Shown: positions 33,371-45,711, counted from the first letter of the stretch. The stretch is DNA of 64,000 bases from Stomorhina lunata (GCA_933228675.1 OW121741.1:41526580-41590579), one strand, 5' to 3'. Numbers and translations: made by a program. The notes: generated from the sequence alone by a model not told the origin.

Positions 33371-34112
33371 TTTATACTGATGTATGTAACGCATGGAAAT
33401 ATTTGTCTTAGACCCACCTTTTAATATACCAATAGGCTTAGAATCACTTTCTGAGTCGATTTAGCGATGTCCGTCCGTCCGGCTGGCTGGCTAGACCCCC
33501 ATGTAAACCTTGTAATCAAACTACAGGTCGCAATTCTCAAGATAATTTGATGAAATTTGGCACAGATCATTTTTTTAATAATGGGCTATTGAAATTCGTC
33601 AAAATCTGTCCATTATTTATGGTACCTCCCATAGGTCCCACTTCCCGGAATTGATATATTGGCCACAAATATCAATATTTTCTCATGAAATTTAAATAAA
33701 ATACTGCTTATGTAAAACAAAATCACAGTACCAAATTTCATTAAAATCGATCCACATTTGACCATAGCTCCCATACAAACTCTTCTGTGAAAACGCACTA
33801 ACTAAATGAGACAAAAATCACTAAAACGCTCGTAAATCTGAAGATAGTGGGATTTTTAAGTTTATTTTTTGCATACATAATTTTTGTAAAAACTTTAATC
33901 AGTTTCATAAATTTTGATATAATCGGTCCACATTTGACCCTAGCTCTCATAGGCGGAAACTGCTTAAATATATAATTTTTGAGAAAATTTTTGTATGATG
34001 TCTAAATTTAACAATTATTTGTCTTTATACAGAAAACAGAACACCTTTGACCTTAGTGGTGAAGGGTATCATATGGTCGGACTTGGCCGACTATAGCACT
34101 TTCTTACTTGTT
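33371..34112 (+). mobile_element. HINE-B copy, 5'-truncated
   Basis: Starts ATGTATGTAACGCATGGAAA, contains GTCCGTCCGTCCGGCTGGCTGG and TTAGTGGTGAAGGGTATCAT, then GTCGG...CCGAC hairpin remains and TTTCTTACTTGTT. Confidence 0.75.
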
Positions 34113-34227
34113 TTAATTATAATTAAACAGTTCTAACGTTTACAGGTTAGGTTAGAAGGTTAGTGACAACTTGGCAACTCGAATTCTTCGTGATTCCTTC
34201 ATAAAGATAATCAGAAGAACAACCAGT

Positions 34228-35749
34228 AAGAGTGTTATATTCGGCTGTGCCGAATCTTATATACCCACCATCAAGTTGTGTTAAATTTAAAAATATCTCT
34301 CATATATCTACGAGGGTGCAGCTAATTCAAAATGTGGACCAAAATCGAAAAAACATGTTACGCTAGTTGGTATTGTTAGTAAAATTGTTGGACTAAATTC
34401 GGTTGCAGAAGCTTTATAGTTCAACATTTAAAAGCAAAAAAGCTGTTTTCCTAGTATTTTCTTGGAACAAAATTCGTAGCCTGGTATGGTTTTACATTAA
34501 TAAGTTGTTAAATACTTTTCGTTAAGCTTAATATTTAGTTAGGATAAACATGCTGATAGTGATACGAGAGGTCCATATATTTTGTCAGGAGTTCCTAATG
34601 AATCTACCGTATATAAAGTCTGGACATTGGTGCAATCTTAACATGCTGCTTGTACCTCCGAATCCTTTTGATGTTGGGTATAAAAAGCCAACTGTTGATC
34701 GATTGTGACAAAGTTTCACACACTGGCTGATTTTTATATAGAGCTTATTTCTGCAAAAATTTAGTGGCCATAGCTGTCATAGTTTCTAATTTATTAGCTT
34801 GTAACTGGCCTTTGCTACATTTTTTTCTGGTTTCCGGGAGTGTTTTTTATATTCTTATAAAATTTGATATACTGACCAATAGTTGCATAAGACTTTTCTA
34901 TTCTAAATTTAATCGTCATAGTATTAATGTGTTTCCCGGGGCATGGTTATATGGGAGCTCTAACTAACTGTGAACCGATTTCGCCCATTTTCAGTACACT
35001 ACTTCTGTTATATATGAAAAATACTTTTGTAAAATTTTGTCTCTCTAGTTCTTGTAGTTAACGAGCTATCGCGCTTTTATCTGACGGACAGACGGACGTA
35101 AACCGTCTTTTCTTTTTGCATTTTTGTGTTTCCGAAAGTTTTTTATATTGGAGCTATGGTCAAATGGTGACCTATTGTGACAAAATTTTGCACACTGGCT
35201 GGCATTTACATAAGACTTCCTTGTGCTAAATTTAGTGGCCAAAGCTATTATAGTTTATCATTTATTGTCATTTAAGTGTATTTCAGGCGGAATTTAAGCT
35301 GTTTTTTGTAAGTTTTTTGTATGGGAGCTATGGTTAAATGTGAACCGATTCCGATTTTATATTCTGCCTAGTGCTTATGTAAGACTTCTAGTTACCAAAT
35401 TTTATCATCATATTTATTTTAATTTGTCATTTATTAGCAAATAAGCAATTAGCCTAGGCGAGGTTGTAATTGAGCTATGGTCAAATGTCAACCGATTTTG
35501 CCCGATTTCAATAGCAACATTTTTCAAGAAATGAAGAATATTTATGCCAAATTTCAGTGACCTATATTCTTTCGTTAAGGTTTTATCGTGCCAACAACAG
35601 ACAGACATACATACGGACAGACAGACTTTGCTCAATCGTCTTGGAATTTCATAAGGTTTCAGAATATCCATCAAATTTGGTTTTGGAGCCAATATTAAAG
35701 AAATTATTTACAAAAGGAATGACAATCTCAATTTTATAGTGGGCATAAA
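34228..35749 (-). mobile_element. HINE-A composite
   Basis: CAGTAAGAGTGTTATATTCG with a perfect TTCGGCTGTGCCGAA hairpin, then TATACCCACCATC, the unit junction at about 34682 (GATGTTGGGTATAAAAAG), body modules and TATAGTGGGCATAAAAA. Confidence 0.75.
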
Positions 35750-37321
35750 AAACTGATCAACTGATTCCTTTGGATGTATTAGATGTAAATTTCAATCTCC
35801 TTCCTTGGAGCATTGGACAATGATAAACCTACCCATTCAGACGCATCCTCATATACATATAGCCTGAGTATTTACGAGGTTTCTCTATCCTACATACCTA
35901 TGCTAGTAACTTGTCAACGTGTCTATTCATTTCTTTCGCCATAGGGTCCTAGATACTCAACAGTTTCCATAGTGGACCAAGTCTTTGTGTTTCTTCACTA
36001 ATCCAAGCCTATAGATAAGTGTTTTATATTTGGCTTTGTATGGTTCATTTTTAAGTCTTATCGTTTATTCTATTGCCCTAGATATTGCAATTATCTGAGA
36101 CCCGGAAGAGTCTTCCCCTATACTTCACCAATAGGTTTATTAAAACAATTGTCAACATAAATATTCACTTCCCTATTTTATGTTATGTTCTTTTAATCTT
36201 GTTCGAAAAGTTAACGATTTTAATATTTCATTAAGTCAATTTTAATCTTCCATTAAGTCATCGTACCCTCAAAGAGCGAAGTGCTGACTTCCACATATCA
36301 TCCCCTTTATAAAGTATACTTACTTAAATAACCTATATTTACAACCTGTTGAGGTCAAAGGCAGAGCATATTTAAGAAATCCATGCGCTCCGAACTTGTG
36401 CGCATATTCTCCAATTTCATAGGCCAAGTTTTGAAAGATTTTTTACAACTCGATCTTTCCTTCGAAGTTTTTGACGTCCTCTACTGACATTAGGGTGGTC
36501 TGTTTTTACTCTAGTTTTAGCTTTTTCATAGCAATTGTTTTTTTGTTCAGGAGTGGATTACTAGCCCGACGTTTTAATCCATATTTTATATCGATCTCAT
36601 TGGAGAACTCGCGGCACATGTTAGCTCACTACATTAACGGGTATTAACGTAGTTCCCTGGCTGATGCCACGATGAGGTCAGTGTTCACAGCTGAGATAAG
36701 GATAAGTCTGGGTATAGCAAGTTAAGACCAATCAGAAGCGTTACTTGGTATCCAACATCCCCTACATCACCTGTGTGTGTGCTATGGAGAATAACAGCAG
36801 CATAACGCACAAAGATGTCTCGGGACTGCGCACAAAGGCATCTCATTGCACGATTAAAAAATCATTTTAACTACGAGTATATCTTCTTGTCTATAGGATA
36901 TCACCATCTCGCTTAAAATAAAGAATTCCGCTTAAGCTTCCTGACCACATCATTCTAATGAAACAAGCAAAAATATATTCGTCTTCAAAAAATCGGTTCT
37001 TACTCTTGAGTGTCAAGCATAAGATGGTGAGACATTGACGGCATTATCGCATATAAGCTTGCCGAATCTGGAACTTAATTCGGAATCCTAATTTCCATCC
37101 TTACATGACTACGTCTTTGTGTTGCATTCTAGGAGACTCAATCTTCAAAATAATGACAAATGTTGAGGCGAAAAAGACAAATCATAAGGCTAGAAAACTC
37201 TGTTTTGTGCGATTTTGTTGATCTTTCGTACTTAAGAGTTCGTAAAATAGACTCATTTATTGTACGAGGGTACGTGTCAATTCGTCTGGTTGTGTTTTGG
37301 GGTTTCGCGCCTCTTAATTAG
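35750..37321. other. Unassigned, with a possible RNase-H scrap
   Basis: No intact gene. On the minus strand, about 36340-36480 can be read as KFGAHGFLKYALPLTSTGCKYRL, reminiscent of the RNase-H tail segment after ADELAR in LOA-type LINEs. Weak support; the rest shows nothing I recognise. Confidence 0.35.
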
Positions 37322-37640
37322 GAGATGGTAGACTGTAAAATATCTAGGGCCCTGTGGTTCAAATTAGATATAGGTGCGACCAAGTTGTTGCTAGATCTTA
37401 ACAGGACAAATCTTAGAATATGTATAGGCGTTTTAACCGGCCACTGGGCTCTAAACTATAGGCTAAAAAGTGTGATAGGAACATTCCGCTCATTTGGAGA
37501 TTATCCTTAGATGAGGACTCGTCGGAATCAGTTTAACATATTCACAGTCACTGTTCAAGGCTCCAGCATCGTAGACTTAAATCACTATATGGTTTTAGTC
37601 GCTTGAAGGTTGAAAGTAAGAGAGGTTATGTAAGCCATAG
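37322..37640 (+). pseudogene. LINE (LOA/R1-like) RNase-H tail remnant
   Basis: The frame reads DCKISRALWFKLDIGATK, LLLDLNRTNLRICIGVLTGH, then WALNYRLKSVIG, and after a stop continues as a degraded ESV*HILTVTVQGSSIVDL. This matches the ...LxxLxRxxLRxxIGxLTGHCxLxxHxxxxG segment plus the zinc-knuckle-like E-x-V-E-H-x-L-C tail of RNase-H-bearing non-LTR elements. Stops and frameshifts make it dead, and the 5' part is absent. Confidence 0.7.
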
Positions 37641-37956
37641 GCTTCTCACATACCCAAGTAGTTTTAGTTTTGAATGGTAATTTGCGTATAAGAAAGATTT
37701 TCGCAACAGTCAACCACAAACGCAACAGTGTAAGAATTTAGCATTGTTCAACCACAAGTGGACTAATTTCGGACTATTTCGTGGCTGAAACGTGGATTAA
37801 CCACATCACACCACAGATGAAACAGCAATAAAACTGAAGATTTTTACGGATGAATCGGCGTAGAAAAAGGCAAAGGTGGGCTTTTGTTTTTTGGGATGCA
37901 TGGGTTACAATAGTCATTGACTGCCTTCAAAGGGGTAAAACAATCAATTGCAAATA
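37641..37956. other. Unassigned spacer before the mariner
   Basis: Nothing recognised except ACCACAxxxG-like short repeats. It ends with the TA target at 37955-37956. Confidence 0.4.
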
Positions 37957-39261
37957 TCGGGTGTTTTTTATTGAAGTATACAACTTTAAGTTGGCATCAC
38001 TTTTTTAACTGGCGGCCATTTTGTCAGCTGTCAAGTGATTAATATTTAGTTTGGTTTGCCATTTCACCATGAACAGGTTGACAAAAGAACAACGCTTGCA
38101 AATCGTGCAAATTTATTTCGAAAATAATGGTTCAGTTCGCGAAGTTTACCGCAAGCTCCGTCCATTTTATGGTCGACATAATCGTCCATCAGAGCAATTA
38201 ATTCGGTTAACCATGGATCGTTTTCGCACTACGTTTACTCTATGTGATAATACACATCCGCAGCGACGTCGAACAGTGCGCACCGAAGAAACAATTGCCG
38301 CTGTAGAGCAAAGTGTTGAAGAGGACCCGAATGAATCGATTCGCCACCGTGCACAGCAATTGGAGCTTTGTCCATCAACTTTATGGAAGATTTTGCGCAA
38401 AGATCTTGGCTTGCGACCTTACAAGATCCAGCTTGTGCAAGAATTAAAGCCGCGAGACCATGCAATGCGTCGTAATTTTGGTGTATGGGCCGAAAATGAG
38501 ATTGATCTCGATGCTGATTTTCATCCCAAAATTTTGTTCAGTGATGAGGCTCATTTTTGGTTGAATGGCTGCGTCAACAAGCAAAATTGCAGCATTTGGA
38601 GTGAAGAGATTCCACATGAGACCCTTGAGACGCCATTACATCCACAAAAACTGACTGTTTGGTGTGCTCTATGGGCTGGTGGAGTCATTGGGTCATACTT
38701 CTTCCGAAATAATGCTGGAGAGTCAGTTACCATAAATGGAGACCGGTATAGAGCCATGATAACCGACTATTTTGTTTCCCAATTGGATGGCATGAATGTG
38801 GATGAGTTGTGGTTCCAACAAGACGGCGCTACATGCCACACAGCGCACGTCACAATTGATTTATTGAAGGAAACATTCGATGAGCGCATAATTTCGCGGA
38901 ATGGACCTGTCAATTGGCCACCAAGATCGTGCGATTTGACACCACTGGATTATTTTCTTTGGGGATATGTGAAGTCGCTCGTCTACGCCAACAAACCAGA
39001 AACGTTAGGGGACTTGGAAGCCAACATTCATGGCGTTATTGCCAACATACGGCCCCATATGCTCGAAAAAGAAGTTGAAAATTGGACCTGTAGAATTGGC
39101 TTTATTCGAGCCAGCCGCGGCGGCTACATGCCCGAAATCATATTTAAGCATTAATGGCATAAAATTATCCTTCCAATAAAGCCAAATTGATGGACATTAA
39201 AACGATTTTCTTGTGTTTTATTTCAATTCGAAGTTCTATACCTCTAAAAAAAAACACCCAT
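37957..39261 (+). mobile_element. Intact DD41D (rosa-type) mariner
   Basis: A 1305-bp element between TA 37955-37956 and TA 39262-39263. The inverted repeats of about 28 bp are TCGGGTGTTTTTTATTGAAG then TATACAACTT, and the inverse AAGTTCTATACCTCTAAAAA then AAAACACCCAT. It carries one uninterrupted transposase gene, so it could be autonomous. Its ends differ from the GGGTGGTTAAATT ends of the two dead copies, so it belongs to a distinct lineage. Confidence 0.88.
38069..39154 (+). CDS. Mariner transposase, DD41D
   Basis: A 361-residue transposase that binds the element ends and cuts and joins DNA at TA sites. The ATG at 38069 (MNRLTKEQRLQIVQIYFENN) starts the conserved N-terminal helix-turn-helix domain; the in-frame TTG at 38051 is not needed. 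A second DNA-binding region follows (RAQQLELCPSTLWKILRKDL, about 94-113). Catalytic aspartates are D159 in ILFSDEAHFW, D252 in WFQQDGATCHT and D294 in LTPLDYFLWG. There are 41 residues between the last two, the hallmark of the rosa group of basal mariners; Mos1 has 34. WVPEHRL-type linker and NLS were not searched. No stop or frameshift is present and the length is normal for mariner (about 340-360), so it appears recently active. Confidence 0.9.
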   Translation: MNRLTKEQRLQIVQIYFENNGSVREVYRKLRPFYGRHNRPSEQLIRLTMDRFRTTFTLCDNTHPQRRRTVRTEETIAAVEQSVEEDPNESIRHRAQQLELCPSTLWKILRKDLGLRPYKIQLVQELKPRDHAMRRNFGVWAENEIDLDADFHPKILFSDEAHFWLNGCVNKQNCSIWSEEIPHETLETPLHPQKLTVWCALWAGGVIGSYFFRNNAGESVTINGDRYRAMITDYFVSQLDGMNVDELWFQQDGATCHTAHVTIDLLKETFDERIISRNGPVNWPPRSCDLTPLDYFLWGYVKSLVYANKPETLGDLEANIHGVIANIRPHMLEKEVENWTCRIGFIRASRGGYMPEIIFKH

Positions 39262-39263
39262 TA

Positions 39264-40018
39264 TTATATCAACATTTGATCAAGAAAGAGTTCTTTTCCA
39301 CCAGAACAATCAAAAGGGATTTCACTGCGAATTACCTTATCTGCTACCATATTCTCCAGATTAAGATTCGAGCAACTATTCTTGTTCCCAAACTTTAAGT
39401 TTCCAAACTTTTCGAGATAAACAAATTGGATAAACTTTTACCAACTAATTGTACAGAACTCAATGGCGAATATATTTAAAAATAGCAAAATATTTGTCTT
39501 TATACACGAAAAAGAACACCTCTGACCTTATTAGTGAAGGGTATCGTACTTTATCTTACTTGTTAAATAGAATTCATAAAACCTGTGTTTCATATAAAAA
39601 ATCTGGGACTTATTGATCCGCCCTCGTAAATTTGCTATTAAACTTGTTAGAATCTCTTATGAATTCACATACACAAGATACAATCTTAAAAGATCGCTTT
39701 TAAAATAAGGCAACATCGGGACATTATTTTGGGTAGATTTGCTGTTCAACATGATCTGAAAAAGAGATATACTTACGTATTTTGTGACACAGTAAAGCCA
39801 GGAAAAGCTAAACTCCCTCCCCCACGATAGAAATTATTAAACCAGGATTTTTTAAATATTTTTTCGAATTTAATTTATTGTTATTTATTTACTATTATTA
39901 ACTATATTACAATTGTTTATTTATTTGTTTTATGTTATTTTTTTAAAATAGTATTTGATTTTAAAACTTAAAATATAATTTTGGCAATATAAAAACTCGA
40001 CTATTTCTAGGTATTTTT
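39264..40018. other. Spacer with a HINE-B scrap
   Basis: 39480-39563 is a family B 3' fragment (TTTGTCTTTATACACGAAAA, TTAGTGAAGGGTATCGTACT, CTTACTTGTT). The remainder is AT-rich with no gene seen. Confidence 0.5.
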
Positions 40019-40024
40019 TTTATT
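40019..40024 (-). terminator. Candidate polyadenylation signal of the RYK-family gene
   Basis: AATAAA on the minus strand, about 280 bp past the stop codon at 40305-40307 and followed by further A-rich sequence. Other AT-rich hexamers nearby prevent certainty. Confidence 0.4.
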
Positions 40025-40304
40025 GTTTACTTAATAATTTCGTTTAATAATAATAATTACTTACTATAATAATTAATTATAATATTTTATACAATAATAT
40101 ACTAAATATATTTGTAATATTAAAACAACAACAATGATTTATATAATTATAGGAGAATGTTTTCACTTTTAACTTAAATACTAGATGCGAGAGAGAGTGA
40201 GAGAGAGAAAATGGAAAGTTTACTTGTCCATTTAATGGGGGGCCAAGGTTTTTTTTATAAGGGGCTATGAGATAGGATTAAGAGGGCTGAGATAATGGAA
40301 CAAA

Positions 40305-42123
40305 CTACACATAACGGGTAATTTGAGCATAAAATTCTGAGAGGCAGGCATGTAACTGTAAAAACGAAGGACGCTCGGAGGGTAGGAGAGCCCAACAATA
40401 AGCCATAATGGTAAAACTGAAAAGAGAAAGAGAAAATAATTCAAAATATTAGTAAGAATATATCTTCAAAGAGAGATTTTTTTGATAAAAAATGTACTAA
40501 ATATGAAAAGTTTTATAAATATTGTATTTAAACTTGATACTTACAGCTCATCGGGACAGTTGAAAGGCTGCGCCAGTCTATAACCATCTCTAAGATAATG
40601 CTCCATTTCAAAGGGATCCACTTCGGCATAGGGTTGCTTGGCCGAAGTACATAATTCCCACATTAAGACACCAAAGGCCCACGAATCACTGGCTTCGGAA
40701 AATTGCTTATGTTGCAAAGCTTCCAGAGACATCCATTTAACTGGACGATTTTCACTATCACCCAAGCAATTATAATCACCTGGGAATAAATCACGCGATA
40801 GAGAACTGTCAGACAATTTAACACGCAGTTGATCGTCAATACTGGAAGGAGAGATGAGAAAAAGAAAGAGTTTGGAATAAGTAAATGATATTAAAAGTAA
40901 TGCATACATTTGGGTTGAAAAAAGTAATACCAAGATCTTCTTAAGGATCTTTGATTAGATATATTTTAAGATGTTAAAAAAGCTCTTTAATTCGAATACT
41001 TACACACAATTTCTTGTCGCTATATCTTTATGCACCACTCCATGACTGTGCAAATGACTTAGGGCCGTGGACAAATGTGACGACATCATAACAATCTGAA
41101 TAGTGGTAATAGTACGGGCACAGGAGGGATCCAATAAGAATTGCTTTAAATTTCTGGTATTATTCATGGCAGGATATAGGACAAATGGTGTGGTATGATC
41201 TTCAATGGAAACACCCAAAACCGACAAAATACCCGGATGAGAGGCTCCATAAAGAGACATGCCCTCTTGCAGCAAAAGTGAGACTTGCATTTGACTGGCA
41301 TGTTGGGCCACAGTCTTAACTAAAACATCCTGATTGTCATTGTAGGTGCCACGATAGACACGACCAAAAGTACCTTCCTGCAACAGACTTGAGAGACGGA
41401 CGCGGCAACGTTCCACAGTCAATTCGGAAATGCGGCGATGCAACTCTTCGGGATGCTGGGGTTCCATTTTACGCGGCAAGGTCGTATGAATGGGTGCTAT
41501 GATGGAAGGTGTGATATAGGAAGCAGTTTGACAATTGGGATTGGTATTTAATCTTTGGAAACTGGAAGTTCTCATAGGTTGACCACCATGATTTTGACGC
41601 TTCGAGGAACCGCGTACACAATAGGCAGCCAAGAGCAATATCAAAACCAAGGCTAAAGCCAAGACACAACCGACTACCAAAGTAACCAAACCGGTGGGTG
41701 GTGGCACTACTGTCTCCAGCAATAAGGGATCATCCATATCGGCTTCATCTTCTTCGGCCAGCAAGCAAATCTTTTTTCTTCTAAACACTAAATGGGTAAC
41801 ATTATTTAAGGCCCTATTCAAAATTACTTCTATGGAAATGGTAACATCTACTTCGGCTGCTCTGACACCCGAACACTTAAGGCCTATGGAAAAGGTTTGA
41901 GTCTTAATGGGAATTTCGCCTATTTGCGATATATTAAGGGTGGGACGTGGCAGAACCGCCTGATCTGAGGTCACCACATTAATGCTGTAGGGCAGAGGAC
42001 GACCGGCTTGACTCTGCCAGGTGAAACTAATGTCACGCACATTAGCCGGCACAGGCACAATGAAATTTAAGGCATAATTATTGATGTGGCCATCGCGAAC
42101 GTAATAGACTTCAGCGGAAACAC
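40305..42123 (-). CDS. RYK-family receptor pseudokinase (derailed/doughnut type), last three exons
   Basis: A Wnt-binding single-pass receptor; Drosophila relatives drl, dnt and Drl-2 guide axons and act with Wnt5. Exons on the minus strand: 42123-41004, 40841-40545 and 40416-40305 (stop 40305-40307), all with GT-AG borders; introns 162 and 128 bp. The first starts in a split glycine codon (GVSAEVYYVRDG). It holds most of the WIF domain (to RRKKICL), a short acidic linker, a membrane helix (GLVTLVVGCVLALALVLILL) and the kinase N-lobe. Family pseudokinase marks are QEGTFGRVYRG (first loop glycine replaced), VLVKTV, VVHKDIATRN for HRDLAARN, and DSSLSRDLF where DFG is expected. The last exon encodes FTIMAYCWALLPSERPSF to ITRYV. 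The signal-peptide exon was not found and should lie at higher coordinates. Which of the three paralogues is unresolved. Confidence 0.92.
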
Positions 42124-42179
42124 CTGAAATGGTAAGAGGGAAAGAAAAATTAGTCATAAAGTAAAAAAATTAAAACTAT

Positions 42180-42815
42180 TAGAAGTATTAAAATAATGAA
42201 TACGGACTAGACAGACACTATGATTCCCTGTACCACTAAGGTCAAATATGAACCAGTTTTCATGTTTTACATAGAAAAGAGGCTACGTTAAATTTTTGAT
42301 CATTTAAGCCATTTTCGGCAGTTGGTCCAAAATGACACCTGTGTTTAAATCTTGTGTTAAATCTGTGTTAAATCTGTGTTTAAATCTTAAGTTGTTCATA
42401 ACTTTTTTTTTTTTCAAGATTTTAGTATAAAAATGAGAGTTTACGAGATTTTCGAGACAGGTCAAATATGGACCCATACCAACGAAATTTTTTACAATTA
42501 TTTTTGTTAGATTGACCTAATTTCATTAAAATTCTATTATATTTCTTTTGGTTTTGTAAGGACCAAATCTATATTCCATCAGTTAAGTTCTTTGGAAGTT
42601 CCGAAAATAATCTACCGATTTTGACCAATTTCAATAGATAGGATAGCAAATCACGTAGCAAATAAATTCATCAAATTGTCTCTAAAACTTGCGACTTGCT
42701 TTGCATTGAAAGCCAGCTATGTAGTCGCCCGGAGGGATATGCCAAAATCGACCCAGGAAGTGATTCTGAGTCTTAAAGTTGGGTATCATACCAATGTTTT
42801 CGTGCACAAAAGACA
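42180..42815 (-). repeat. Decayed HINE-B-like sequence
   Basis: Scattered family B landmarks (ACCACTAAGGTCAAATATGA, GACAGGTCAAATATGGACCC, ATCAAATTGTCTCTAAAACT, GAAGTGATTCTGAGTCTTAA, GTTGGGTATCATACC) in the expected order but poorly conserved. Older than the other copies. Confidence 0.55.
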
Positions 42816-42894
42816 AAACTCTAGAGTCGGGAATGATTCGAAATTACTCTAAGTTTTGCATCATTTCTACATGAGAATCCTTTTGATTCAATTT

Positions 42895-43213
42895 GTTGCT
42901 TATAAGCAACATTGTAAATTTTTATCATAGTACCCTCAGTTTCGTATTATTTTAATAAAAGACAAAACTCTGGAGTCGGGAATGATGCGAAATCTGAGTT
43001 TCATATTATTTCAACATGAGACACCTTTTGATTCAATTGTTGAACCTTTCATGTCATTTGTTGCTTATAAGCAACATTTTATTTTTTTTTTTCAAAAAAG
43101 TGAATTTTGTTATAAATAACAGTTGACAAAAGGTGACAAGGTTGGTAAATCTTAAAACTTGTTCTTATTGTTATGCCAGGAATTTTATTAGCACGATGTT
43201 GCTTATAGGCAAC
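42895..43213. repeat. Isolated copies of the GTTGCTTATAAGCAAC palindrome
   Basis: Perfect 16-bp palindromes at 42895-42910 and 43060-43075, and a one-mismatch copy (GTTGCTTATAGGCAAC) at 43198-43213. They lie outside, and before, the regular array at 43600-44420. Confidence 0.85.
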
Positions 43214-43599
43214 ATTTGTTTATAGAAGCAACATTTTCTACACTGAAAGTTAGTTTGCGAAACTGCTTTAAAAGAAGTAAAAAATTTGTCGAGAAGTCAT
43301 GTTTCGAGTAAAATATTTTACTGAGTTCTTCGATAATGAAGTTATAATCAAGATTTTGATAAGAAGAATGCCTCAGTAATACCGCCTTGAGAAAATTGGG
43401 AGACCACAAATAGAAATATTAAAATTAAAACATGGCATTGTGAACTCGTCCCACAATTCTTTTATATCCTAACTTTAATCTATTCTAAGATCAGAAGATC
43501 ATGAGTCTTGATCAAACGAAGAGTGTATATTATATCATACAGGTATTCAAAAGAAGCTATGAGACATGAAACCAATAAAAATATTCGTTTTTGTTTTTA

Positions 43600-44420
43600 T
43601 ATGTACTGCCAATGCTCAATGTTGCTTATAAGCAACATCATATAAAGGTAAAACCAGAAGTGGCAGAGACATGAAATTGATATTGTTTTTAAATGTACTC
43701 AATGTTGCTTTTAAGCAACATCTCATAACGGTAAAACCAGAAGTGACAGAGACCTGAAATTGATGACAGAGACCTGAAATTGATATTGTTTTTAAATTTA
43801 CTGCGAATGTTCAATGTTGCTTTTAAGCAACATCTCATAATAGCAAAACCAGAAGTGACAGAGACCTGAAATTGATATTGTTTTTATATTTACTGCGAAT
43901 GCTCAATGTTGCTTTTAAGCAACATCTCAAAACGGTAAAACCAGAAGTGACAGAGACTTGAAATTGATGACAGAGACCTCAAAATTGATGACAGAGAACT
44001 GAAATTGATATTGTTTTTAAATTAACTGCGAATGCTCAATGTTGCTTTTAAGCAACATCTCATTACGGTAAAACCAGAAGTGACAGAGACCTGAAATTGA
44101 TGACAGAGACCTGAAATTTATATTGTTTTTAAATTTACTGCCAATGCTCAATGTTGCTTATAAGCAACATCTTATAACGTTATAACCAGAAGTGACAGAA
44201 CCCTGAAATTGATGGCAGAGACCTGAAATTGATATTGTTTTTAAATGTACTGCCAATGCTCAATGTTGCTTATAAGCAACACGGTAAAACCAGAAGTGGC
44301 AGAGACTTGAAATTGATAACAAAGACCAAAAATTGATATTGTTTTTGAGTTTACTACCAATGTTCAATGTTGCTTATGAGCAACATCTCACAACTGCAAA
44401 ACAAGAAGTGACAGATTTAA
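43600..44420. repeat. Minisatellite with a conserved palindrome in each unit
   Basis: Eight units of about 83-133 bp. The palindrome sits at 43621, 43704, 43816, 43908, 44041, 44153, 44265 and 44369. Fullest form: ATGTTGCTTATAAGCAACAT. Four units read GTTGCTTTTAAGCAAC, which changes only the centre and keeps both arms; the last reads CTTATGAG and the first and two later units are perfect. Between palindromes lie CTCATAACGGTAAAACCAGA, AGTGACAGAGACCTGAAATT, GATATTGTTTTTAAATTTAC and TGCGAATGCTCA. Some units carry an extra 21-bp ATGACAGAGACCTGAAATTG step, giving the longer spacings. Confidence 0.88.
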
Positions 44421-45711
44421 GGCTCATAAATTAAGGGTTAATACATTTAATTGGGCGATGATTCCAATAATCTGGATTTCTTTCTTTCAACTCTTTTTTC
44501 GCCCTTTTAAAGGTTAATTTCTTTAAACCCCCATGTAACATTTTAAACTAACGCAGAAAACAAATATTGAATGTTTTGAAAAAGAAAACGACTCTTGAAA
44601 ACTAATAAAAATAAAAATAACGATGAATGTCTAAAGATTTTTTAAATAAGATTTGGTTGGAATTGAAAAAAAGGAACAATACAAAAAAACCTAATAGTTA
44701 TATGAACATGACTTTTATACATGATGTAGAGATGACGACGATGATGATGATGATTTTCCAACAGACATTTCAACGAAAAGAAAATGATGGGGATGAAGAT
44801 AATAATGACGAAGTTGTCGACAAGGATGATGGTCTTTATATAAACGAAAGAGTTTGGTGGCTAGAGGTTGCTGTTGACGACATTATGTAGCCAATAACAA
44901 TATACAGCAACAGCAGAAGCACCCACTGTTGCTGTTGATAGAAAAACTATTTCCAGCAAATTCTGTGAAACTGACTGGAGTCATGAACAAACGCAATACA
45001 ATGTGTGTGAATAGGAAGCAGGAGGAGCATTTGGATTTTGGGAATTTTGTTAGCACATACAACAAATGTAGATGGATGAATGGTCGGAAGGACGGACGGA
45101 TGGATGAACAGATGAATACAAACAGCCACTAAGGCATCTAAAGCCAATATACCATATATCCATATCCGTTAGATATTCATACAATTCCTAAGTATTTTCC
45201 ATAAAAGAGAATTTAAAGTTTTTGTTAGCAAAGATCTATCTATCTATGTATCTTTGTATGTTCCCAGTATTGTTTAATACCTCCCTAAGGCCAAACAATT
45301 TTCTATTTTCGAGGTTGCTATTGCTGTTAACGTTAAAAAACTGCTGCTGCTGTTGTTGTTGATGATGAAAATAGTAAGTGTTGAAAGCATCCTATATTGG
45401 CTAGAGCTACAATTTTTTTATTTTCATAGAATGGATTTTTTGCGTTTAATATTGTAATACTTTTATATTTATACTTTAACAAGCTTATAACACCGGAACA
45501 CACAAATAGCAACAATATTCATTCATTCCATCCATTCATTCATTCATTCGTTCACATCATCAACAACAATATTTATACAAAGGAAAATTTAGAATATTTT
45601 CTTGAAAAACTATATTAAAATTTAAATTATTCTTTTGAAATTATAGTTTGCTAGCGGAATTTTTTCTCTATTTTGGGTTATACAAAGACTCTATAATATA
45701 AATATTTATTT
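44421..45711. other. Unassigned, probably host intron or upstream DNA
   Basis: Microsatellite-like GATGATGATGATG (44730-44750) and CTGCTGCTGTTGTTGTTG (45341-45358) tracts and an ATTCATTC run (45515-45550). A short acidic frame at 44627-44890 follows the GAT repeat and is not convincing as a gene. Confidence 0.4.

Noticed and set aside
44627..44890. 87-codon acidic frame
   Set aside because: Produced by a GAT-rich microsatellite; no homology or splice context recognised.
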